Origin: Pseudomonadota bacterium
Lineage (GTDB): Bacteria > Pseudomonadota > Alphaproteobacteria > Reyranellales > Reyranellaceae
Reading direction: 5' to 3'
Length of the DNA stretch: 7,601 nt
NCBI GenBank assembly: GCA_023386865.1
Contig: JAEWIV010000225.1
Span: 1 to 7,601, forward strand
Below, in pieces: positions 1 to 6,905 of the stretch (the first letter of the stretch is position 1; the number at the start of each line of letters is the position of its first letter). The position numbers were made by a program, and so were the translations under genes. The notes under the pieces were generated by a model that did no database searches, was not told the DNA's origin, and saw only the letters and a program-made list of their open reading frames with translations.

Positions 1-341
1 TGGCGCAGCAGACCACCAACTCGCTGCGCTCGGTGCTCGGCGCGCAGCTCGGCGGCTCGATGGACCTGGGTTGGCGGGAGAAGCTCGCGATGCAGCTGCG
101 TCTCGGCTGGAGCCACGAGTACGCCGACGTCGCCCGCCCGGTGTCGGCGACGCTGGCCGGCGCGCCGGCGATGCCGTTCACGACCTTCGGCATTTCCCCG
201 CAGCGCGACGGCGTGGTGCTGGGCCTGTCGGCCAACACCGCAATCGCCGAGGCGACCTCGATCTATCTCCGCTACGAGGGCGACATCTCCGCCCAGGACA
301 GCGCGCATGCCATCACCGCCGGTGTCCGCATGACGTGGTGA
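1..341 (+). CDS. Autotransporter outer-membrane beta-barrel domain protein, C-terminal fragment
   Basis: Only the last ~112 codons are in the window; the reading frame is open from base 3 and the true start lies to the left. The fragment alternates polar and hydrophobic residues as beta-barrel strands do, contains an LRLGWSHEYAD strand, a TFGISPQRDG turn and a YLRYEGDIS strand, and ends in VRMTW followed by TGA. A terminal aromatic residue after alternating hydrophobics is the usual signal for insertion by the BAM complex. In the type V (autotransporter) family this domain forms the 12-strand barrel in the outer membrane through which the N-terminal passenger is exported or displayed. The passenger is outside the window, so its function is unknown. 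A GTG at 33 is in frame but falls inside the barrel and is not the real start. Confidence 0.88.
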   Translation, partial: AQQTTNSLRSVLGAQLGGSMDLGWREKLAMQLRLGWSHEYADVARPVSATLAGAPAMPFTTFGISPQRDGVVLGLSANTAIAEATSIYLRYEGDISAQDSAHAITAGVRMTW

Positions 342-368
342 TCATGCCGGGCTAACCTGCCGGCATGA
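342..368. repeat. Perfect 9-bp inverted repeat overlapping a start codon
   Basis: TCATGCCGG (342-350) and CCGGCATGA (360-368) are exact reverse complements separated by a 9-nt spacer. The repeat starts one base after the autotransporter stop codon, and its right arm contains the ATG (365-367) of the next gene. In RNA it would form a stem that hides that start codon. There is no T-tract, so it is not a typical intrinsic terminator. It could be a translational control hairpin, a protein-binding operator, a weak mRNA-end stabiliser, or chance. No regulator is seen next to it. Confidence 0.6.
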
Positions 369-2077
369 CACAGGACAGCAGCACCTACTGGAAGAAGTCG
401 CGAGTCGAAGTCCGCGCGGCGGGCTTCGATCCCGACCGCGCCGCCCAGGCCACCGCCATCGTCACCATCGCCAGCGCCTGGACCAACGCCCATCGCTGCA
501 ACAACCGCGTGCGCGCCATCACCGACCTGCTGGTCGACCTGATCTCGGCGCGCAGCGGGCAGGGGCTGGTCGTCGGTGCGCCGGCGGTGTCCGATGCGCT
601 GACCCAGGGCACGCCGACGGCGGGCTACAGCCTGGTGTCGCGCGACGTCGCCGCCGACTGCTTCGAGATCGGCCACTACGCCCATCACGGCGACGCGATG
701 ATCGTCATCTCGGGCTGCGACAAGACAGGCGCCGCCGCCCTGATGCCGCTCGCCCGCACCAATGCCTTCGGCCTGGTGCTTTACCCGGGCACCAGCTCGC
801 CGGGCAAGGTCGACTTCGGGCCGTGGGCGAAGAAGGGTACCAACCTCACCATCATGGACTGGGCCGAGGGCCGCGCCGCGCGCGAGGCCGGCCGCATTAC
901 GCCAGAGGAGTTCGACGCGCTCGAGCGCAACGTGCTGCCGGGCAGCGGCACCTGCGGCGCCATGTTCACCGCCAACACCATGAGCACCATCGCCGAGGCG
1001 ATCGGCATGATGCTGCCGCACGGCGCCTCGCATCCGGCCGACTACGACGCCAGCAGCGGCATCCACGACGACGTCAAGGCGCAGGCGCGCGCCTCGGTCG
1101 ACGCGCTCTACCGGCTGATGGAGAAGGGCATCCGTCCGCGCGACATCATGACCGAGCGCGCCTTCGAGAACGCCATCGCCACGGTCTACGCCATGGGCGG
1201 CTCGACCAACATGTACCTGCACCTGCTGGCGCTCGCCCGCGAGGCCCAGGTGCCGATCGGCATCGAGCGCATCCAGGCGATCGGCGAGAAGGTGCCGCTG
1301 CTCGCCAACCTGCAGCCGCACGGTCCCTATGCGATGACCAGCCTGCATGCGATCGGCGGCGTGCCGATCGTCATGAAGGAGCTCTTGAACGCCGGCTTCC
1401 TGCACGGCGACGTCATGACCGTCACCGGCAAGACCCTGGCCGAGAACCTGGCGGAAGTGCCGACCCTCGACCGCTTGGGGGCGCAGGACATCGTGAGGCC
1501 GGTCAAGGCGCCGATCGCGCCGGCCAACAACCACATCAGCGTGCTGAAGGGAAATCTCGCTCCCGAGAGCTGCCTTCTCAAGCTCTCCGGCAAGACCCTG
1601 GAGAAGGGCGTGTTCCGCGGCACCGCGCGGGTCTTCGAATCGGAAGCCGATGCCATGGCGGCGATCCGCGCCGGCGCGATCGTGGCCGGCAACGTCGTCG
1701 TCGTGCGCAACGTCGGCCCGGTGGGCGGGCCAGGCATGCCGGAGATGGTGATGCTCACCATCCAGCTGCAGGGCCGCGGCCTCGGCGAGGACGTCGCGCT
1801 GATCACCGACGGCCGCTTCTCCGGCGTCAGCCACGGCATCCTGATCGGCCACATCTCGCCCGAGGCGGCGCGAGGCGGCCCGATCGCGGCGGTACGCGAC
1901 GGCGATACCATCGTCATCGACCCGAAGAAGCGCACCCTCGACCTCGACGTGCCGGCGGCGGAGATCGCGAGCCGCCTGGCCGACGCCAAGCCCGCCCGGT
2001 CGTCGGTGCGGCCGGGCTCGGTGCACGACAAGTACATTCGGCTGGTGTCGTCGGCGCACTACGGCTGCGTCGTGTGA
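365..2077 (+). CDS. IlvD/Edd-family dehydratase (dihydroxy-acid dehydratase-like)
   Basis: A 570-residue cytoplasmic enzyme of the usual family length (about 560-615). Members remove water from 2,3-dihydroxy acids or sugar acids using an iron-sulfur cluster and Mg2+. Three likely cluster cysteines are visible: C45 (HRCNNR), C118 (GCDK, 117-120) and C197 (GTCGAMFTANTM). Likely metal ligands are D77 (VSDALTQGT), D119 and K120 (the lysine carbamylated in the family), and E460 (GGPGMPEM). The TDGRFSG motif (481-487) carries the serine region used as catalytic base. The first cysteine loop reads CNNR instead of the CNxH common in branched-chain IlvD, so the substrate may be a sugar acid or another hydroxy acid rather than the valine/isoleucine intermediate. 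No ilv or sugar-catabolism gene lies beside it. No Shine-Dalgarno sequence is seen before ATG 365. The 3' end overlaps the following nuclease gene by 4 nt. The family is secure; the substrate is not. Confidence 0.9.
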   Translation: MTQDSSTYWKKSRVEVRAAGFDPDRAAQATAIVTIASAWTNAHRCNNRVRAITDLLVDLISARSGQGLVVGAPAVSDALTQGTPTAGYSLVSRDVAADCFEIGHYAHHGDAMIVISGCDKTGAAALMPLARTNAFGLVLYPGTSSPGKVDFGPWAKKGTNLTIMDWAEGRAAREAGRITPEEFDALERNVLPGSGTCGAMFTANTMSTIAEAIGMMLPHGASHPADYDASSGIHDDVKAQARASVDALYRLMEKGIRPRDIMTERAFENAIATVYAMGGSTNMYLHLLALAREAQVPIGIERIQAIGEKVPLLANLQPHGPYAMTSLHAIGGVPIVMKELLNAGFLHGDVMTVTGKTLAENLAEVPTLDRLGAQDIVRPVKAPIAPANNHISVLKGNLAPESCLLKLSGKTLEKGVFRGTARVFESEADAMAAIRAGAIVAGNVVVVRNVGPVGGPGMPEMVMLTIQLQGRGLGEDVALITDGRFSGVSHGILIGHISPEAARGGPIAAVRDGDTIVIDPKKRTLDLDVPAAEIASRLADAKPARSSVRPGSVHDKYIRLVSSAHYGCVV

Positions 2078-2595
2078 GGACGTCGTGGTGGCGCCGACCG
2101 GCGCTGCGCATCGCCGCCCTGGCGGGCCTGGCGGTCGCTGTCGCGACCTGGCAGGCCGTGGAGCCATGGCTCTTTCCCGGACCGGTGATCGTGTCGGGCC
2201 GTGTCCTCGATGGGCAGTCGGTCATCGACGGCGACACCTTGAGGGTTGCCGGCCAGCCGATCCGTCTCCATGGCATCGATGCGCCGGAGCTCAGGCAACG
2301 GTGCGACGGCTGGCCGGCCGGCGAGGAGGCGCGTCGCGCGCTCGCGGCGCTCGTGACCGCCCGGCCGGTGGAGTGCCGACGCATCACGACCGACCGATAT
2401 GACCGCACCGTCGCGGTCTGCCAGGTCGGCGGCGAGGATGTCGGCGCAGCCCTCGTCCGCTCGGGCATGGCCTGGGCCTACGCCACCTACTCGTTGCGCT
2501 ATCAGCTGCCGGAATGGCAGGCATGGTTCGAAGGCCTCGGCGTCCACGGCCGCAACTGCAAGACTCCGGCAGCCTGGCGCGCCATGAGTCGTTGA
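2074..2595 (+). CDS. Membrane-anchored thermonuclease-like (SNase-fold) protein
   Basis: The start chosen is GTG 2074, which overlaps the preceding stop as GTGA and gives 173 residues. The N-terminus is basic (RTSWWRRPALR) and is followed by a hydrophobic segment at about 11-29, so the protein is probably a signal anchor or secreted into the periplasm. Residues ~38-162 match the staphylococcal nuclease fold. All key positions can be aligned: D52 and D54 (VIDGDT) with nuclease D19/D21, R64 with R35, D69 and E72 (GIDAPE) with D40/E43, and R111 (DRYDRTVA) with R87. A Ca2+-dependent phosphodiesterase active on DNA or RNA is therefore expected. Four cysteines (77, 101, 116, 162) in the exported part could form disulfides. 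No Shine-Dalgarno is seen at this start, which fits translational coupling to the upstream dehydratase. The biological role of such small exported nucleases is mostly unknown; nutrient scavenging is one possibility. Confidence 0.88.
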   Translation: MRTSWWRRPALRIAALAGLAVAVATWQAVEPWLFPGPVIVSGRVLDGQSVIDGDTLRVAGQPIRLHGIDAPELRQRCDGWPAGEEARRALAALVTARPVECRRITTDRYDRTVAVCQVGGEDVGAALVRSGMAWAYATYSLRYQLPEWQAWFEGLGVHGRNCKTPAAWRAMSR

Positions 2596-2608
2596 CGGCC
2601 CGTTCGGT
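2596..2608. other. Convergent 13-nt intergenic gap
   Basis: The nuclease gene (plus strand) and the cysteine synthase gene (minus strand) end facing each other with only 13 nt between stop codons. No stem plus T-tract is visible on either strand here. Termination must use Rho, overlap the opposing gene, or allow antisense read-through. Confidence 0.6.
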
Positions 2609-3688
2609 CTAAGCCGGCATCTGGTAGCCCGGCGTCGATTTGGAGATCCGCGTCTCATCCTCGTCCATGCCCTCGGCGATGCCTTCGAACATCGGCGTCG
2701 ACAGGTAGCGTTCGCCGGTGTCGGGCAGCATCGCGAGGATCACCGATCCCGGCGTCGCCTTCTCCGCCACCTGGATGGCCACGGCGAAGGTCGAGCCGCC
2801 CGAGATGCCGGTGAAGATGCCTTCCTTCTGCGCCAGCGCGCGTGCCCATTTCACGCCCTCGGGGCCGGCGATCGCCACGCGCTCGTTGAAGTACTTCTTG
2901 TCGAGGGCTTCCTGCAGCACCAGCGGGATGAAGTCGGGCGTCCAGCCCTGGATGAGATGCGGCTCGAAGGCGGGATGGCTGGCGGCGGGCGAGCCGTCGC
3001 CGCTGCGCTCCTGCGCCGTGCCGCTGCCGACGAGCTGGGCGTTGGCGGGCTCGCACAGCACGATCCTGGTCTCGGGCCGTTCTACGCGCAGCACGCGGGC
3101 GACGCCGGCGAGCGTGCCGCCGGTGCCGTAGCCGGTGACGAACCAGTCGAGCCGCTCGCCCTTGAAGTCGGCCAGGATCTCGCGCGCCGTCGTCGCCTCG
3201 TGGATCTCGGCGTTGGCCGGCGTCTCGAACTGATGAGCCAGGAACCAGCCGTTGGCCTTCGCCAGCTCGACCGCCTTCTGGTACATGCCAAGTCCCTTCG
3301 CGGCGCGCGGCGTCAGCACCACCTTGGCGCCCAGCATGCGCATGAGCTTGCGCCGCTCGATCGAGAAGGAGTCGGCCATGGTCACCACCAGGGGATAGCC
3401 CTTCTGGGCGCACACCATGGCGAGGCCGATGCCGGTGTTGCCGCTGGTCGCCTCGACGACGGTCTGGCCGGGCTTCAGCGTGCCCGCGCGCTCGGCCGCC
3501 TCGATGATGTTGACCGCGAGCCGGTCCTTGACCGACGAGGCCGGGTTGAACGCCTCGGCCTTGACGTAGATCCTGACGCCCTTGGGGCCGAGATTGTTGA
3601 CTCTGATGCAGGGCGTGTCGCCGATCGTGTCGAGCACGCTGTCGAACAGGCGGCCGCGTCCGGCCGTGGTCCTGACTTTGCCGTTCAT
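2609..3688 (-). CDS. cysK: PLP-dependent cysteine synthase (O-acetylserine sulfhydrylase family)
   Basis: A 359-residue fold-type II PLP enzyme that replaces the acetyl group of O-acetylserine with sulfide to make cysteine in the cytoplasm. Visible landmarks are the Schiff-base lysine K54 in NPASSVKDR, the substrate loop TSGNTG (81-86), the PLP phosphate loop GTGGT (188-192), GISGGS (294-299) near the pyridine nitrogen, and PDTGERYLST (322-331). Typical CysK is about 310-325 residues. The extra length comes from the N-terminal ~14 residues, an insert of about 20 residues at 223-243 rich in G, S and A, and an acidic C-terminal tail after 338. The start at ATG 3688 is supported by an AAGGGA 8 nt upstream. 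Cystathionine beta-synthase and other beta-replacement enzymes share these motifs, but no CBS regulatory domain is present. It is the last gene of the minus-strand series, 86 nt after the methyltransferase gene, and no sulfur genes lie nearby. Confidence 0.92.
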   Translation of the reverse strand: MNGKVRTTAGRGRLFDSVLDTIGDTPCIRVNNLGPKGVRIYVKAEAFNPASSVKDRLAVNIIEAAERAGTLKPGQTVVEATSGNTGIGLAMVCAQKGYPLVVTMADSFSIERRKLMRMLGAKVVLTPRAAKGLGMYQKAVELAKANGWFLAHQFETPANAEIHEATTAREILADFKGERLDWFVTGYGTGGTLAGVARVLRVERPETRIVLCEPANAQLVGSGTAQERSGDGSPAASHPAFEPHLIQGWTPDFIPLVLQEALDKKYFNERVAIAGPEGVKWARALAQKEGIFTGISGGSTFAVAIQVAEKATPGSVILAMLPDTGERYLSTPMFEGIAEGMDEDETRISKSTPGYQMPA

Positions 3689-3696
3689 GGTGATGG

Positions 3697-3702
3697 TCCC
3701 TT
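3697..3702 (-). promoter_or_regulatory. Ribosome binding site for the cysteine synthase gene
   Basis: On the minus strand AAGGGA ends 8 nt before ATG 3688. It is the only purine-rich Shine-Dalgarno-like stretch in this gap and supports the chosen start. Confidence 0.6.
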
Positions 3703-3730
3703 GCGTCTACCCGGCGCCGACTATCCCATG

Positions 3731-3754
3731 GCCGGCGCGGCCGGCAAAATGCCG
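3731..3754. repeat. Overlapping small hairpins in the gap before the cysteine synthase gene
   Basis: GCCGGC (3731-3736) and GCCGGC (3740-3745) form a 6-bp stem with a 3-nt loop. Overlapping it, CGGCA (3742-3746) and TGCCG (3750-3754) form a 5-bp stem with an AAA loop. The two stems share bases and exclude each other. They lie in the 86-nt gap between the methyltransferase stop and the cysteine synthase start. No T-tract follows on either strand, so this is at best a weak or Rho-assisted terminator or an mRNA processing site. In such GC-rich DNA it may be chance. Confidence 0.35.
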
Positions 3755-3774
3755 TTCAGCGCCAGCGACGCGGC

Positions 3775-4395
3775 TCACACCGAGGCGTGGCCGTTGACGT
3801 TGTGCATCGACCGCCGCGACGGCGGCAGGCGATAGCTCCAGATCGCCATGGGCGGCACGTTGCGCCACTCGCGCCCGACGAAGGTGGCGTCGAGACGCGG
3901 CGGGCTTCGGCCCGGGTCGACCGGCGATTTGAAGCCGTAGGTGTACTGGATGATCGCGCCGCCATGCGGCATTGCGCGGAAGGCGCCGCTGTAGCAGCGG
4001 ATCGCCGCGGCCGGCGCCACGGCGCGCATCGGCAGGCCGCTCAGCACGACCGAGATCGAGCCGATGCCGGCCGACGCCAGCAGCTCGGTGATGTCGAGCG
4101 CGTCGCCATGCAGAACGCACAGCCCGTGAAAGCGCCGCTCCAGCAGGCGGCACAGGTCGGCGTCGCGCTCGATGACAACGAGATCGTCGACGGCGCAGCC
4201 GCCATCTATCAGGGCACGGGTCACCGCGCCGGCGCCGGCGCCCCGCTCGAGCACCGGTCCAGCGCCGTCGATCGCGGCATCGAGCGTGGCCTGCGCCAGC
4301 CGGCGCGCGGTCCACGGGCTGCTGGGGAAAGGCAATCCCACCGATACGGGGTCGCGCGTCCAGCCGCGAAGGAAAGGGAGAGACTTGCTCGGCAT
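3775..4395 (-). CDS. SAM-dependent methyltransferase, phospholipid N-methyltransferase (PmtA)-like
   Basis: Translated from ATG 4395 this is 206 residues, close to the usual ~200 of the family. The N-terminus (FLRGWTRDPVSVGLPFPSS, 8-26) resembles alphaproteobacterial PmtA-like methyltransferases, which begin FLR..L.DP..VGA..PSS and often transfer methyl groups to phosphatidylethanolamine head groups at the membrane. The SAM-binding motif I is degenerate: VLERGAGAGAVTRAL (48-62), where ELGxGxG is usual. It is followed by the acidic VVIERD (73-78), HGDALDI (96-102), VVLSGLP (116-122) and a late GGAIIQYTYG (145-154). The substrate cannot be assigned. An in-frame GTG at 4437 would add 14 residues and lies 16 nt after the upstream stop. 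I prefer ATG 4395 because it fits the family N-terminus, but its GGAG lies only 2 nt upstream, so the start is uncertain. The gene lies directly after the Coq4-like gene. Confidence 0.8.
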   Translation of the reverse strand: MPSKSLPFLRGWTRDPVSVGLPFPSSPWTARRLAQATLDAAIDGAGPVLERGAGAGAVTRALIDGGCAVDDLVVIERDADLCRLLERRFHGLCVLHGDALDITELLASAGIGSISVVLSGLPMRAVAPAAAIRCYSGAFRAMPHGGAIIQYTYGFKSPVDPGRSPPRLDATFVGREWRNVPPMAIWSYRLPPSRRSMHNVNGHASV

Positions 4396-4453
4396 CGCTC
4401 CGGAGGGATTTGCACCCCAACGCCCGGATGATGCCACCGGTTGCCGCCGATTT

Positions 4454-5416
4454 CTACTTCGGCAGGATGTTCATCTTCCGCCGCACCTCGTCGATCGGCG
4501 CCTCGATCCAGGGCCAGTAGTCCCACTTGTCCGACAGGTCCGTGTTGACCCTGGTGCCGCGCTCGATCGCGGCCAGCATCAGCTCGGCCACGCCGGGCCT
4601 GGCCAGCAGGCCCAAGGTCACGAAGGCGTCGTTCGTCGGGCGCATCTGCACGCCGGCGCTGAAGATCATCACCGAGAACAGCGCCACGTAGAACGGCCGT
4701 TCCTTCTTGAAGCCTGCCGTGAAGGAGGCGACCTCGATCTCGCCCTCCGGTTCGGTGCTGTAGCCGCCCAGCAGGTGACAGAAATCGTGATACAGCCCCG
4801 CTTCGGGAAAGCCGCCGCGCTCGCCGGGCACGCTGAAGCCGTGGTGGTTGTAGAAATCGATCAGGCTGCGCCCGAGCGTCCCCTCGGGCAGCTTCTCCCA
4901 GGCGCGATAGCGCGCGGCGAGCGCGCGGTCCTCCATGACGCCTCGCATGGTCAGCACCGACCTGGCGAGGCCGAGCGGGCCTTTCTGCTCGAGCTGGTTC
5001 TTGAAGATGTCCTTGATGTGCCCGCGCCGCAGGAAGTCGAGCTTGGCCAGCAGCATGTGGCCCTCGGCCAGCAGCCTGATGTCGGCGAGCTCGGGCGTGG
5101 CGATGCCGAGCGCGCCAGCGAATTCCTCGATCCTGGCCACCGTCTCGCGCGACGGCACGCCGTCGGCGAGGGCGCACACCAGCATGCCGTTGACCAGCTG
5201 CTGCCGCAGACCGGAGCCGATGAAGCCATGGGCCAGCTCGGTAGCGCCGATCGGCGGCAGGGAGTCGATGTCGGCCTGCGTGTGCAGGATGATCTTCTGC
5301 GCCGCCTCCATCAGGGCCCGTTGTCCCGGAAGGATCGATCCGGATGCGGTCGCCACCGTCTTCATCGCGCGCAACCCGAGCAGGGCGGTGGCAGGGTCGG
5401 GCTGAACGAGACGCAT
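4454..5416 (-). CDS. Coq4-like protein with TerB-like N-terminal region
   Basis: A 320-residue protein with two parts. Residues ~32-125 are helical and include LVCALADGVPSRETVARIEEF, which resembles TerB-type domains (ADG...E...I pattern). Residues ~165-320 match Coq4. They contain HDFCH (H210, D211, H214) followed by exactly 11 residues and E226, which is the HDxxHx11E metal motif of Coq4, and they end in WDYWPWIEAPIDEVRRKMNI, close to the conserved Coq4 C-terminus. Eukaryotic Coq4 is needed for ubiquinone synthesis and has been linked to replacing the C1 carboxyl group of the ring by hydroxyl. The role of bacterial homologues is not settled, since most bacteria use UbiD/UbiX and hydroxylases. 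The start ATG 5416 has AGGAG 5 nt upstream. No signal peptide is seen. The neighbours are an M20 peptidase upstream and a methyltransferase downstream; no ubi gene is in the window. The family call is good, the function open. Confidence 0.8.
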   Translation of the reverse strand: MRLVQPDPATALLGLRAMKTVATASGSILPGQRALMEAAQKIILHTQADIDSLPPIGATELAHGFIGSGLRQQLVNGMLVCALADGVPSRETVARIEEFAGALGIATPELADIRLLAEGHMLLAKLDFLRRGHIKDIFKNQLEQKGPLGLARSVLTMRGVMEDRALAARYRAWEKLPEGTLGRSLIDFYNHHGFSVPGERGGFPEAGLYHDFCHLLGGYSTEPEGEIEVASFTAGFKKERPFYVALFSVMIFSAGVQMRPTNDAFVTLGLLARPGVAELMLAAIERGTRVNTDLSDKWDYWPWIEAPIDEVRRKMNILPK

Positions 5417-5421
5417 GTCTG

Positions 5422-5426
5422 CTCCT
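5422..5426 (-). promoter_or_regulatory. Ribosome binding site for the Coq4-like gene
   Basis: On the minus strand a clear AGGAG lies 5 nt before ATG 5416, the best Shine-Dalgarno match among the minus-strand genes, within the 40-nt gap after the M20 peptidase stop. It fixes the start of the Coq4-like gene. Confidence 0.75.
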
Positions 5427-5456
5427 GTCGGCCGGAGGGCGCCCCGGCTTCCGCTT

Positions 5457-6878
<1,422 letters not shown>

Positions 6879-6905
6879 GGGCACATCTTATGCCACAGGA
6901 AGCGC

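Noticed and set aside
823..2073. The long upstream extension of the nuclease reading frame
   Set aside because: Before GTG 2074 the frame overlaps the dehydratase and encodes Arg-rich low-complexity sequence. The nuclease domain and its membrane anchor lie entirely after 2074.
272..2167. A 631-codon open frame on the minus strand opposite the dehydratase
   Set aside because: Its translation is rich in Arg, Ala, Asp, His and Gly with no domain motif. It mirrors the codon bias of the real plus-strand gene, a common effect in high-GC DNA.
2613..2632. A GCCGG/CCGGC stem at the end of the cysteine synthase gene as a terminator
   Set aside because: The stem is only 5 bp, lies inside the coding sequence and has no T-run on either strand.
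4398..4405. The palindrome CTCCGGAG as an operator
   Set aside because: A single 8-bp palindrome in GC-rich DNA is expected by chance, and it is more simply read as the GGAG near the methyltransferase ATG.
4396..4437. A 14-residue N-terminal extension of the methyltransferase from GTG 4437
   Set aside because: The added residues have no family match and no Shine-Dalgarno precedes the GTG. It remains possible because the ATG 4395 signal is also poor.
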